Shown here piece by piece: positions 13,265 through 26,564 of a stretch of 64,000 nucleotides of DNA (positions are counted from its first letter, which is position 1; every line of letters starts with the position of its first letter). Position numbers and translations under genes: made by a program. A model generated the notes under the pieces. That model worked only from the letters and a program-made list of their open reading frames with translations. It did no database searches and was not told the origin of the DNA. Source of the stretch: Bathynomus jamesi (Eukaryota > Arthropoda > Malacostraca > Isopoda > Cirolanidae); the NCBI GenBank assembly GCA_023014485.1, contig JAJOZX010009422.1, positions 1 to 64,000 of the forward strand, given 5' to 3'.

Positions 13265-15340
13265 GATCTGATGTTATCATGATCTGCCAAGTTAACTAAA
13301 AGTGGAAATTGAACTATGCATCTTTACACTAAAATATGCATATGAGTAAAAATTAAAGGTTTAAGATTTACAATTAAATGCTTAGGCAAGACATGACCAT
13401 CTTTTATAACGAAGAAAGAATGTATACAAAACATGACATGGCAAAAGTTACTCAGGATTCATTATTCAGCTAAATCTAAAAAAATGATTATGAGATTTTA
13501 AAAAACAACAGGTCATCAATTATTTGGCAAAGTAGAAAGCACATCAAAATTTATTCCAACGGAAAAAATAATAAAAAAAATAACAACAGTATCGCCGATT
13601 CTACATTCCTTATGGCGACATAATGTCGGGTCGGACATTGAGTACATTGTAATTTTGGTCTACTGTAACTATGATTATAATTACCAATTCATTTATTATC
13701 GTTAACTACAATTCCATTAAAGTACATTGACTACGTCATTTAGTACATTACATCATTAAGTACAGTTTCATTAAAGTACATTACATTATATTAAATAAAG
13801 TATTACAGTTAATTATAATTAAACAGTTACTATAACTTTTTTGTTACAGTTTCATATTAATAGACAATTGAGATGTTAGAAATATAATACAAAGTACATG
13901 GGCACATACGGTATGGATGAATATGGTTGAATAATATTTATACTACATAACATATAAATAATGACTTCTATAGAGTGTACAGTTTTTATTATGATGTTAA
14001 AGAATTTTCATACATTGAATACTAGAGATATGATGAAGGGAAATTAATGACGGGAAAATGTGACGTCATAGTTATTGAATTTGTACGTATGGAGGAATAT
14101 GGTTGAATACTAATATTTCTACTACATAACACCACAACATTATTACTAAAGAATTTACCATACATTGAATACGGAAGATGTCCAAAACTAAGAACGTGAT
14201 TCAGTGTACAAAGTAGGGAAACGTAAAGAGAATAAAGTTATTTTATGACGTCATAGTGTATAAGTCATTATTAGAAAAGATTAATTAGGGAAATACAGTA
14301 ATGAATAAAGAAGAGAAATCGAAATTCTATCCAAAACTCGCTTAGGCGATTTTGGTTTCTTATGTAAAAATGAACATTCAAACATAAAACTATACGAACA
14401 TAAGTACTGCATGAAGACAATGAATCCATATAATGATGGTATAGGAATGTTCATTGTTCAATTTTACAGTATTCCCCTTCCAAAATGGTATGTATACAAT
14501 AATAGAATAGGGTACAATTACTACAATACAAATGGAGAAAATAACATCCTGACTACTCCAAGTTAGATGACGAATTTTGCTTTTTATACAAATTTTATAC
14601 AGAACGATTTCGCGTGGTGAGTTCAATGCAGAGTAATATAAAATTTTTAACATGACACTCGCTTTGAGGGCTATTATAAAATATAAAAATTCAAAGATTT
14701 AAAACTTTACTTTTATACAAACAGAATAAAAGGATTAATACGTTAATTTAGACAAACAATTAAGTTAGACAAACAATGATATTGTTAAATTTTTTTTTTT
14801 AATTTTTTTTTTTTTCTGCGGGGAAAATTCCATTCATAATGAATAGGTAAAAGGAAAAACATAAATTTTAAAGTTCATGGATTTTTCGAGGCTTCCATGA
14901 TAGTACAATTGATAAACTAATTTTATTGACTATTTTAGGTAAAAAATCGAATTATGTAATGGATGATGTATAGACCGTGGTCAAATGTGTATTTATGTTT
15001 ATTGGGTACAAAGTGTGTATTATAATTTCGAGAGACAGATTAGCCGAGAGGATTTTCAATTAACTGAATAAATGCATGAGCAAGATATATTAGAAAGCAA
15101 AAATGATGAAGACTAAATTACATAGTTAGCATTTACACGTAATTAAATAAAGTTATTGTGATATCCAATGATTTTAGCATAAGGTTTGTCTATATAGTAT
15201 ATATAGTGTGCATACATGCGGTGTATGAGTAGGGATTTGGAAGGTTTTTGAATTAACAAAGTTTAAAATAATGTAATAATAATTTAAGATGGGTTAGGGT
15301 TATAAAATCTTTTAAGTTTAAGTCAATTGTATTGTTGTTA

Positions 15341-15373
<33 letters not shown>

Positions 15374-17704
15374 GTTATTATTATAAATCCTTTAAGCTCA
15401 AGGTCAATTATTATAAAATTCTAAATTACAGGTAGTATTAATGATGGTGTATGCATATGAGTTTAATGTGAAAGCGACTTGAGGTACGAAAGAAAATGAA
15501 TTCGAATATGTGTCAAAAGTAATAGTATTCAATTAGAATTATCGATTTTACGTAATTAAATCAGTTACACGTATATTAAGGTAATAAAAAAGACGTACTT
15601 AGAAGACCTTACGAGTAATGAAAGTAACTCTAGCGGTATTAAAAATTGAATTTGACACACAATTAATTAGATTGGACTACGACAATTACTCATTATTAAT
15701 CGAAAAAAAAAAAATATAAAGAAATATAAGAATTGAATATAGAAATCAATTATAAACTATAATTAACTAAACCTTACTGTAATATAAAGAAAAACCACAA
15801 CCTAAAGACACAAACTGGTCAATTCAGGTTGAATTTAATTCTGTTTTACAACAAAAAAAAAAAAGGTTGAATTAAATTCTTTTAAACAACAAAAAAAAAA
15901 CTTGAATTCAATTGACTGCATTGAAAACTAACTGGGACTTAAACTCTGACTTGGAATAAAATTGACTGAGACTTGAAACTTGAAAATTGAATGAAATTTG
16001 AAAATTGACTATACTTGAAAATTGACTCTGAAACTTGAAAATTGACTGAAACTTGAAAATGACTGACTTGAAAATTGACTGAAACTTGAAAATGACTGAA
16101 ACTTGAAAAATTGACTGAAACTTGAAAATTGACTGAAACTTGAAACTTGAAAATTGACTGAAACTTGAAACTTGAAAACTGAAACTTACTTGAACACTTT
16201 GTCCAGTATCTTGAAAACTTAAACTGACTAAAATTGACTGCACTTGAACTCTATCAAGTGGAGGTCTACTGAAAATGAAACTGTCTTGCACTTGAACTGC
16301 TATCAAGTGAAGATTAACTGAAAACGGAAAATGACTGCACTTGACCTTTATCAAGTGGAGATGATTAACCTCTGGGGTTTGGTTGACCCTCTTGGTGCAA
16401 CCAATTAAACTGAAAACTGATTTGCAACTTATTGCAAATAAAACTGACTCGAAACTACTTGAGTATTTTATAAATCTCTGGGGTGGTTGTCCTCTTGGCG
16501 CAACCTTCTGACTTCAAAACTGACTTCAAAACTGACAAAAAATGACTTCAAAAAAATGCTTCAAAAAAATGACTTCAAAATTACTTCAAGTATCTCTTAA
16601 ATCTTATAAACTCTATAAACTCTCTGTAAACTCTCTTTCTTAATTTGCAAGTCAATTCAATTTAATAATTGAAAAAAAAAATTGCAAAACAAAAATATAA
16701 AATGTAAAAAACTTTTCCACTCTAATGTACGCAAAAGTACAATAAAATAAAATTATTCTAACTGACTAATTGTGACAATTAACTATGTGACAATTAACTG
16801 CGACAATGACTCTGCGACAATTGACTCTCTTGAAATTAACTCTCTTGAAATTAACTCTGTTACATTTAACTCTTTACATTTTAAAAAAATGTATCACTGG
16901 TGTCTGAAGTGTTCACTGTGTTTTTTGTTAATTCTGGCTCAATACTAAATATTAATTGTTAATAATAATGACTTTTCAAATGTTTAAGAAATTATTTTAA
17001 AAAGAGTTTTGTACTTAACAAGATTCCTACGGCGAAATCCTTAGAGACGTGTCCTGAAGACGTGTCTTGCTGGCCACTTGTCCTGGATGAAAACTAGGCG
17101 TGGAGAACTTGGAGTCGTGACGCACCGGTTCAAGGGGGATGTTACGAACTGGAAGTCGTGACACGCCGGTCAAATGGTGGGTCGCCACTTGTTAAGATCC
17201 TCTTCTTCTATGCCCTGGGGTGGTTCGGAGTGACGGGGGTTCGGTTAGGAGGCAGCAACGGATCTGTTACTTGCAGTAGTTTCTTCTATACTACTCTCCG
17301 AGTTCTTCTTTAGTGGCTCGGAGGATTCTGAGAGGCTTATTAAATTCTTTGAGGTTTCTCTCCGATTCTTCTTGTAGCTTATCGGGAGATTCTAATGACT
17401 AAGTTCTTCTGAAGAGAGCACGGCTCGAAGGGGAAAATAAAAAGTTTCTCTTACTGTAATTTACTTCTAAACTGTTACAGGTAATGCTCAGCCTCGTAGT
17501 TGGAATCAGAATGAACATGGAAGAAATTGGTGGGGTTTATATACCCCGATTCTACTAACATCATTATTAAATGTTGAAGAGGCTGCATTATTTTTGTACA
17601 ATATTTGAAAATAAAGTAAATCTTTTAGCTGTGGTAAGGTTTAAACGAATAAACAAGATATTTGAAGATGAAGCCATATTTTTATCTTAAATTGCGTATT
17701 TTCA
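13265..17704. repeat. 4.4-kb tandem repeat, copy 4, rich in indels
   Basis: Fourth full unit (4440 bp). It follows the other copies base for base but is peppered with single-base insertions and deletions between about 13560 and 17230, for example GTAGGGAAAC for GTATGGGAAAC near 14214 and GAAGAGAAATC for GAAGTAGAAATC near 14310. Small frames conserved in the other copies are broken here. It shares the CCACAACC and TCTGTTTTAC variants with copy 5, so it is a real unit of that subtype, but the indel pattern looks like unpolished long-read sequence. Confidence 0.93.
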
Positions 17705-19782
17705 GATCTGATGTTATCATGATCTGCCAAGTTAACTAAAAGTGGAAATTGAACTATGCATCTTTACACTAAAATATGCATATGAGTAAAAATTAAAGGT
17801 TTAAGATTTACAATTAAATGCTTAGGCAAGACATGACCATCTTTTATAACGAAGAAAGAATGTATACAAAACATGACATGGCAAAAGTTACTCAGGATTC
17901 ATTATTCAGCTAAATCTAAAAAAATGATTATGAGATTTTAAAAAACAACAGGTCATCAATTATTTGGCAAAGTAGAAAGCACATCAAAATTTATTCCAAC
18001 GGAAAATAATAATAAAAAAAATAACAACAGTATCGCCGATTCTACATTCCTTATGGCGACATAATGTCGGGTCGGACATTGAGTACATTGTAATTTTGGT
18101 CTACTGTAACTATGATTATAATTACCAATTCATTTATTATCGTTAACTACAATTCCATTAAAGTACATTGACTACGTCATTTAGTACATTACATCATTAA
18201 GTACAGTTTCATTAAAGTACATTACATTATATTAAATTAAAGTATTACAGTTAATTATAATTAAACAGTTACTATAACTTTGTTTTGTTACAGTGTTTCA
18301 TATTAATAGACAATTGAGATGTTAGAAATATAATACAAAGTACATGGGCACATACGGTATGGATGAATATGGTTGAATAATATTTATACTACATAACATA
18401 TAAATAATGACTTCTATAGAGTGTACAGTTTTTATTATGATGTTAAAGAATTTTCATACATTGAATACTAGAGATATGATGAAGGGAAATTAATGACGGG
18501 AAAATGTGACGTCATAGTTATTGAATTTGTACGTATGGAGGAATATGGTTGAATACTAATATTTCTACTACATAACACCACAACATTATTACTAAAGAAT
18601 TTACCATACATTGAATACGGAAGATGTCCAAAACTAAGAACGTGATTCAGTGTACAAAGTATGGGAAACGTAAAGAGAATAAAGTTATTTTATGACGTCA
18701 TAGTGTATAAGTCATTATTAGAAAAGATTAATTAGGGAAATACAGTAATGAATAAAGAAGTAGAAATCGAAATTCTATCCAAAACTCGCTTAGGCGATTT
18801 TGGTTTCTTATGTAAAAATGAACATTCAAACATAAAACTATACGAACATAAGTACTGCATGAAGACAATGAATCCATATAATGATGGTATAGGAATTGTT
18901 CATTGTTCAATTTTACAGTATTCCCCTTCCAAAATGGTATGTATACAATAATAGAATAGGGTACAATTACTACAATACAAATGAGAAAATAACATCCTGA
19001 CTACTCCAAGTTAGATGACGAATTTTGCTTTTTATACAAATTTTATACAGAACGATTTCGCGTGGTTGAGTTCAATGCAGAGTAATAAAATTTTTAACAT
19101 GACACTCGCTTTGAGGGCTATTATAAAATATAAAATTCAAAGATTAAAACTTTACTTTTATACAAACAGAATAAAAGGATTAATACGTTAATTTAGACAA
19201 ACAATTAAGTTAGACAAACAATGATATTGTTAAATTTTTTTTTTTTATTTTTTTTTTTTCTGCGGGGAAAATTCCATTCATAATGAATAGGTAAAAGGGA
19301 AAAACATAAATTTTAAAGTTCATGGATTTTTCGAGGCTTCCATGATAGTACAATTGATAAACTAATTTTATTGACTATTTTAGGTAAAAAATCGAATTAT
19401 GTAATGGATGATGTATAGACCCGTGGTCAAATGTGTATTTATGTTTATTGGGTACAAAGTGTGTATTTATAATTTCGAGAGACAGATTAGCCGAGAGGAT
19501 TGTTCAATTAACTGAATAAATGCATGAGCAAGATATATTAGAAAGCAAAAATGATGAAGATTAAATTACATAGTTAGCATTTACACGTAATTAAATAAAG
19601 TTTATTGTGATATCCAATGATTTTAGCATAAGGTTTGTCTATATAGTATATATAGTGTGCATACATGCGTGTGTATGAGTAGGGATTTGGAAGGTTTTTG
19701 AATTAACAAAGTTTAAAATAATGTATAATAATTTAAGATGGGTTTAGGGTTATAAAATCTTTTAAGTTTAAGTCAATTATTG

Positions 19783-19820
<38 letters not shown>

Positions 19821-22157
19821 GTTATTATTATAAAATCCTTTAAGCTCAAGGTCAATTATTATAAAATTCTAAATTACAGGTAGTATTAATGATGGTGTAT
19901 GCATATGAGTTTAATGTGAAAGCGACTTGAGGTACGGAAAGAAAATGAATTCGAATATGTGTCAAAAGTAATAGTATTCAATTAGAATTATCGATTTTAC
20001 GTAATTAAATCAGTTACACGTATATTAAGGTAATAAAAAAGACGTACTTAGAAGACCTTACGAGTAATGAAAGTAACTCTAGCGGTATTAAAAATTGAAT
20101 TTTGACACACAATTAATTAGATTGGACTACGACAATTACTCATTATTAATCGAAAAAAAAAAAATATAAAGAAATATAAGAATTGAATATAGAAATCAAT
20201 TATAAACTATAATTAACTAAACCTTTACTGTAATATAAAGAAAAACCACAACCTAAAGACACAAACTGGTCAATTCAGGTTGAATTTAATTCTGTTTTAC
20301 AACAAAAAAAAGGTTGAATTAAATTCTTTTAAACAACAAAAAAAAACTTGAATTCAATTGACTGCATTGAAAACTAACTTGGGACTTAAACTCTGACTTG
20401 GAATAAAATTGACTGAGACTTGAAACTTGAAAATTGACTGAAATTTGAAAATTGACTGAAACTTGAAAATTGACTGAAACTTGAAAATTGACTGAAACTT
20501 GAAAATTGACTGAAACTTGAAAATTGACTGAAACTTGAAAATTGACTGAAACTTGAAAATTGACTGAAACTTGAAAATGTGACTGAAACTTGAAAATTGA
20601 CTGAAACTTGAAACTTGAAAACTGAAACTTACTTGAACACTTGTCCAGTATCTTGAAACTTAAACTGACTAAAATTGACTGCACTTGAACTCTATCAAGT
20701 GGAGTCTACTGAAAATGAAACTGTCTTGCACTTGAACTGCTGCTATCAAGTGAAGATTAACTGAAAACGGAAAATGACTGCACTTGACCTTTATCAAGTG
20801 GAGATGATTAACCTCTGGGGTTTGGTTGACCCTCTTGGTGCAACCAATTAACTGAAAACTGATTTGCAACTTATTTGCAAATAAAACTGACTCGAAACTA
20901 CTTCGAGTATCTTTATAAATCTCTGGGGCGGTTGTCCTCTTGGCGCAACCTTCTGACTTCAAAACTGACTTCAAAACTGACAAAAAATGACTTCAAAAAA
21001 ATGACTTCAAAAAAATGACTTCAAAATTACTTCAAGTATCTCTCTAAATCTATAAACTCTATAAACTCTCTGTAAACTCTCTTTCTTAATTTGCAAGTCA
21101 ATTCAATTTAATAATTTGAAAAAAAAATTGCAAACAAAAATATAAAATGTAAAAAACATTTCACTCTAATGTACGCAAAAGTACATAAAATAAAATTATT
21201 CTATACTGACTAATTGTGACAATTAACTATGTGACAATTAACTGCGACAATTGACTCTGCGACAATTGACTCTCTTGAAATTAACTCTCTTGAAATTAAC
21301 TCTGTTACATTTAACTCTGTTACATTTTAAAAAAATGTATCACTGGTGTCTGAAGTGTTCACTGTGTTTTTTGTTAATTCTGGCTCAATACTAAATATTA
21401 ATTGTTAATAATAATGACTTTTCAAATGTTTAGAAATTATTTTAAAAAAGAGTTTTGTACTTAACAAGATTCCTACGGCGAAATCCTTAGAGACGTGTCC
21501 TGAAGACGTGTCTTGCTGGCCACTTGTTCCTGGATGAAAACTAGGCGTGGAGAACTTGGAGTCGTGACGCACCGGTTCAAGGGTGGATGTTACGAACTGG
21601 AAGTCGTGACACGCCGGTCAAATGGTGGGTCGCCACTTGTTAAGATCCTCTTCTTCTATGGCCCTGGGTGGTTCGGAGTCGACGGGGGTTCTGGTTAGGA
21701 GGCAGCAACGGATCTGTTACTTGCAGTAGTTTCTTCTATACTACTCTCCGAGTTCTTCTTTAGTGGCTCGGAGGATTCTGAGAGGCTTATTAAATTCTTT
21801 GAGGTTTCTCTCCGATTCTTCTTGTAGCTTATCGGGAGATTCTAATGACTAAGTTCTTCTGAAGAGAGCACGGCTCGAAGGGGAAAATAAAAAGTTTCTC
21901 TTACTGTAATTTACTTCTAAACTGTTACAGGTAATGCTCAGCCTCGTAGTTGGAATCAGAATGAACATGGAAGAAATTGGTGGGGTTTATATACCCCGAT
22001 TCTACTAACATCATCATTATTAAATGTTGAAGAGGCTGCATTATTTTTGTACAATATTTGAAAATAAAGTAAATCTTTTAGCTGTGGTAAGGTTTAAACG
22101 AATAAACAAGATATTTGAAGATGAAGCCATATTTTTATCTTAAATTGCGTATTTTCA
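17705..22157. repeat. 4.4-kb tandem repeat, copy 5
   Basis: Fifth full unit (4453 bp), clean apart from a few indels. It shares diagnostic variants with copy 4 (CCACAACC near 20247 and TCTGTTTTAC near 20292), which sets copies 4 and 5 apart from copies 1-3. Its minisatellite (about 20408-20630) is longer and contains one unit with an extra base near 20579. Confidence 0.95.
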
Positions 22158-23371
22158 GATCTGATGTTATCATGATCTGCCAAGTTAACTAAAAGTGGAA
22201 ATTGAACTATGCATCTTTACACTAAAATATGCATATGAGTAAAAATTAAAGGTTTAAGATTTACAATTAAATGCTTAGGCAAGACATGACCATCTTTTAT
22301 AACGAAGAAAGAATGTATACAAAACATGACATGGCAAAAGTTACTCAGGATTCATTATTCAGCTAAATCTAAAAAAATGATTATGAGATTTTAAAAAACA
22401 ACAGGTCATCAATTATTTGGCAAAGTAGAAAGCACATCAAAATTTATTCCAACGGAAAATAATAATAAAAAAATAACAACAGTATCGCCGATTCTACATT
22501 CCTTATGGCGACATAATGTCGGGTCGGACATTGAGTACATTGTAATTTTGGTCTACTGTAACTATGATTATAATTACCAATTCATTTATTATCGTTAACT
22601 ACAATTCCATTAAAGTACATTGACTACGTCATTTAGTACATTACATCATTAAGTACAGTTTCATTAAAGTACATTACATTATATTAAATTAAAGTATTAC
22701 AGTTAATTATAATTAAACAGTTACTATAACTTTGTTTTGTTACAGTGTTTCATATTAATAGACAATTGAGATGTTAGAAATATAATACAAAGTACATGGG
22801 CACATACGGTATGGATGAATATGGTTGAATAATATTTATACTACATAACATATAAATAATGACTTCTATAGAGTGTACAGTTTTTATTATGATGTTAAAG
22901 AATTTTCATACATTGAATACTAGAGATATGATGAAGGGAAATTAATGACGGGAAAATGTGACGTCATAGTTATTGAATTTGTACGTATGGAGGAATATGG
23001 TTGAATACTAATATTTCTACTACATAACACCACAACATTATTACTAAAGAATTTACCATACATTGAATACGGAAGATGTCCAAAACTAAGAACGTGATTC
23101 AGTGTACAAAGTATGGGAAACGTAAAGAGAATAAAGTTATTTTATGACGTCATAGTGTATAAGTCATTATTAGAAAAGATTAATTAGGGAAATACAGTAA
23201 TGAATAAAGAAGTAGAAATCGAAATTCTATCCAAAACTCGCTTAGGCGATTTTGGTTTCTTATGTAAAAATGAACATTCAAACATAAAACTATACGAACA
23301 TAAGTACTGCATGAAGACAATGAATCCATATAATGATGGTATAGGAATTGTTCATTGTTCAATTTTTACAT
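22158..23371. repeat. 4.4-kb tandem repeat, copy 6, truncated
   Basis: Sixth unit, identical in layout to the first 1.2 kb of the others. It stops abruptly after CAATTTTTACA at about 23370, where the other copies continue with GTATTCCCC. The sequence switches to a TA-rich stretch leading into an inverted-repeat element, so the right edge of the array is a breakpoint, not a natural unit end. Confidence 0.93.
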
Positions 23372-23381
23372 ATATACAGTA

Positions 23382-23583
23382 ATGCTGACCATATTTCCTT
23401 GAGAAATATTACAAAAGTCTTATAGGTTATGAATAATAATTTATAATTGACCATAATAAAGTATATTTATAGTTTTTATTAAAAACGGGACAATATTGAC
23501 ATTTTTATTAAAACGACGGGACGGCCAGGATATATAAACAAAACGGTACTGTCCCGTTCAAAACGGTACGTATGGTCAGGCTA
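23382..23583. mobile_element. MITE-like inverted-repeat element
   Basis: A stretch of about 200 bp whose ends match in inverted orientation over CTGACCATA (near 23385 and 23571). It contains AACGGGACA and its complement-like copy TGTCCCGTT, so the interior is also partly palindromic, and it is flanked by TA-rich DNA. It has no coding capacity. The exact ends and family are uncertain. Confidence 0.4.
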
Positions 23584-23686
23584 TATATATTAATATAATA
23601 TATATATATATATATATTCTTAAATAATAATATCAGGACAGGATAAAACCATTTAATATATGAACGAGCAAATATGCCTTATAGTA

Positions 23687-24466
23687 CAGGGTGTCCCATA
23701 AGTCCGGCATCATAGGAGAAATTCATATTTTTCTATTTCTACAAACCATAATTCAATTTTCTTATGCTCGGGATGCAAATTTCCCGTCCACCATTCTGTT
23801 CAGTGACGAGGCTGTTTTTTTATGGAAATGGTGAGGTAAATCGACAGAACACCCGCTACTGGTCTCAAAACAACCCTCACTGGTATACTTCTTCAATGGA
23901 ACAAGGTGCATATCGGGTGATTGTATGGTGTGGCATTTGGAAGGATCGCATCATAGGCCCCCCTCTTTTTCGATGAACATGTCACTGGAGGCACCTACCT
24001 ACCTACGTATGCTCAAGGAAGAAGCATTTCCCAGTGTCTTGAACGAAGAGGAAATTTCCCAACATGGTTCCAGCAAGACGGCGCTCCGGCACATTACAGC
24101 ATCCAAGTGAGGGAATACCTGTACCAACAATTCCCTGGTCATTGGATAGGACGTCGAGGGCCTGTGGAATGGCCAGCTAGAAGCCCGGATCTCACGCCTC
24201 TAGATTTTTATCTCTGGGGCCACTTGAAAGCGCTGGTATACGCAGAGAAAATTAGGAGTGTTGAACATTTGCGGCAGCGCATTATTGGGGCATGTAACAC
24301 CATTACTACTGACATCATTCACCGTGTGCCTGCTGACTGGGTATCACGTCTGAATTTGTGTATTGAAAACAATGGTGGACATATTGAGCACGTTCTGTAA
24401 ATAAAAGCTTTTGTTTTGCCTTTTTTTATTATTTTTCCTATGATGCCGGACTTATGGGACACCCTG
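23687..24466 (+). mobile_element. DD41D mariner-like transposon, internally deleted
   Basis: Inverted terminal repeats of about 30 bp start with CAGGGTGTCCCATAAGTCC and end with the reverse complement at 24466. The element is flanked by TA on both sides (23685-23686 and 24467-24468), the target duplication of the Tc1/mariner superfamily. At 780 bp it has lost the N-terminal half of the transposase. The same terminal repeat occurs at 30504-30524 and 48192-48221, so at least two copies of this family lie in the window. Confidence 0.9.
23770..24400 (+). pseudogene. DD41D mariner-like transposase, C-terminal half, broken
   Basis: Catalytic-domain remnant of a Tc1/mariner transposase read through at least three frames. 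The first aspartate is in FSDEA (near 23800), the second in QQDGAPAH (near 24077) and the third in SPDLTPLDFY (near 24205). By direct count 41 residues separate the second and third aspartates, which is the DD41D spacing rather than the DD34D of classical mariner. The two HTH domains are missing. The last frame ends naturally about 65 bp inside the right inverted repeat. The protein would cut and paste its own element, but this copy cannot work. Confidence 0.85.
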
Positions 24467-24529
24467 TATATACATAAACACCAAAACTTATAAAAAAATA
24501 AGAATAGAACAGGATAAAACTATATACCC

Positions 24530-24593
24530 ATTAATATATATATATATATATATATATACAGCAAAACGTATATAAAATCAAAATACATACACT
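24530..24593. repeat. (TA)n microsatellite
   Basis: A TA dinucleotide run (about 24535-24558) and short AT-rich spacer separating the DD41D element from the decayed Polinton piece. Confidence 0.85.
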
Positions 24594-24979
24594 TTATGTT
24601 CTACCGCGCTTAACTAAAATCTTAAACTTGCACGTGATCGAGTCTACAGTTACATCGTTGTTCCTTTGTACTGTACAATAAATACGATTTAGCATTATTT
24701 CACCACTCAAAGTTTGCGAGTGCCTATACTCGATGTAAAGAGCCTTCATATCGTTCAATGTTATTTTTGTGCCTACCTTACAATTGGTTAGCAAGTTATC
24801 TTTAAACACGGACAGAATACAATTAAAAAACGCACAAAGAGGGCGTCGTTAGGAACAACATCATTATTAAATTCAAGTTTATAAACACTCCTTTCCAATC
24901 GAGGGTTTTTTCTCACCGATCCGAGCTTTTCAATCGTGAATTCTTCTTCACAACGCATAGCGGCAGTTGAAATAATGTT
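24594..24979 (-). pseudogene. homologue of the small Polinton right-end protein (46484 gene)
   Basis: The C-terminal 71 codons (24594-24809) are open and match the last two thirds of the 114-residue protein at 46484-46828, sharing blocks such as KVGTK, LNDMKAL and SGEI. The N-terminal part is recognisable upstream (TIEKL, NPRLE) but in another frame. Function unknown. Conservation between two independent Polinton copies supports the view that the 46484 frame is a real gene. Confidence 0.7.
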
Positions 24980-25439
24980 CTAAATCGTAACGACTGCACC
25001 TCATTATATGAGGATACAACTCTTCAGGGTGAACAGTGTAGGCGAGCTCTGCCCTGTACCGCTCAAGTCCTTTGTACCAAAGTTCTTGATATTTCGACGA
25101 ATCTAAACCATTTAAATAAGCATCCAGCTCTAGACCATTCTCGCCATGTTCATTCCTACATTCGATAAACCCGTCGAGCAGAGCGGTGTATGCGTATTGA
25201 AGAACCGTATCAAAATAAACCGTATCCGTAACACGTTTGGCTAATAGGTTTTAGTTTGCGGAAACCAACGATTTCAAACATTCTGTCGAGGATGAAGCGG
25301 TTTCGCGTGCAGAGAAGAACGTTATATCAGATGCATTCTTCCACATCAGTCGTATATCAATGCATGGCTGATCGTTATTTATACACAACGCACAAACAAT
25401 GGCATATGAAGGGGTATCACTAATCTGGTCTCTTCTTGT

Positions 25440-25447
25440 ACTTACGC
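25440..25447. repeat. 8-bp target duplication, left copy (hAT)
   Basis: ACTTACGC directly before the hAT element; the right copy at 26557-26564 reads ACTTACAC, one mismatch. Eight bases is the duplication size of the hAT superfamily. Confidence 0.8.
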
Positions 25448-26556
25448 TAGGGTTTCTTTCCCGGGATCCCGGCTGTTTTTATTAGATTTGAAAATCCCGG
25501 GAATTGGACAAATATCCCGGAAAATCCCGGAATTTTAAAATGACTTAATTTATTTTTTATTGGTTTATTTGTTTTTCTTTTGTTATTAGAAGGCTCTTGG
25601 GTAATATTAAAGAAAACTGCATAATATTTAGCACATTTTATTCTACTTTTCTGCTTTCTTAAATGAACACCTACTAGCATTAGCAACTTAGAGCAATCTA
25701 AAAGTGGGCCCGTATGCCAAAAACTGGCCGAGGGAATATATCGAGTCTCAGTATATTATCTAGCGATCGCAGGCAACTCATCTTACTCAGAGTTTAAGTA
25801 AGCATTTGAAGCAAGAACTGCAGTTACTCGAGACAACAGGGAACAGAACTTCAAACATCATGAATTTATTTGATGCACTGAAAACCATTCCGCCAACCTC
25901 TGTTGAATCAGAAAGAGCCTTTTCTGCAGCAGGTTTATTTATCACCAAGTTGAGAACTCGTCTTAGTGATAGAAGTATCGATTGTTTATGTTTTTTAAGA
26001 AGCTATTTTAAAAATGTTGATTGACTCTTTAAATATTTTAAGATAAATATTTTAAGATAAAATATTTTAAGATAAAAGGATGAAATTATTTTTTCTAATG
26101 AAGTTTATTTTATTTTTTATTTTTTTGTATAGGCTAAATATTTTAAGATAAAATATGTTGAGATAAAAGGTATAAATTATTTTTTTTGAATGAAATTTCT
26201 TTTTCTTTTTCTTTTTTATTTGCAAATGCACTTAATTATAATTAAAGGAATATAATATTTTAGCCTTTTATTTGTCCCCTGCGGATGAATAGCATGATAA
26301 ATATTATGTTTAATAAATAATAAATAGCTACCACTGATTGGTAACTCCATTCAAGTATTACAATGCAAAAGTGGTCATCTAGGTTATCCCAATTCTAAAA
26401 GGGTATTTTATCACTCAACAATAAAAAAAAATTACAGTTCTCTTAAATATACAACCATTTCCTGGATTTCCCGGGATCCCGGGAATTGGCTTCATTTTTC
26501 CGGGAATTTCCGGGATTTCCCGGGATGAAGAAAGCTGCATATAAGGAGAAACCCTA
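25448..26556 (+). mobile_element. non-autonomous hAT element
   Basis: The element begins TAGGGTTTCT and ends AGAAACCCTA, a perfect 10-bp inverted repeat. It is flanked by an 8-bp duplication with one mismatch. CCCGGGATCCCGG-type palindromes lie close to both ends (near 25459 and 26469), possibly transposase-binding sites. At 1109 bp it keeps only the C-terminal tail of the transposase. It landed inside a Polinton-derived gene, so it is younger than that Polinton fragment. Confidence 0.88.
25806..26024 (+). pseudogene. hAT transposase, C-terminal dimerisation domain fragment
   Basis: A 72-residue frame containing IPPTSVESERAFS and LSDRS.DCLCFLR, the typical hAT C-terminal dimerisation signature (here with VESERAFSAAG). 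The frame is open upstream only briefly. The BED finger and RNase H-like catalytic core are absent, so this is a remnant. It lies on the plus strand, opposite to the interrupted Polinton gene. Confidence 0.85.
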
Positions 26557-26564
26557 ACTTACAC
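26557..26564. repeat. 8-bp target duplication, right copy (hAT)
   Basis: ACTTACAC, matching the left copy at 25440-25447 in seven of eight bases. Confidence 0.8.

Noticed and set aside
1..23371. Ribosomal DNA spacer or mitochondrial origin for the array
   Set aside because: No rRNA sequence and no mitochondrial gene occurs in any full unit.
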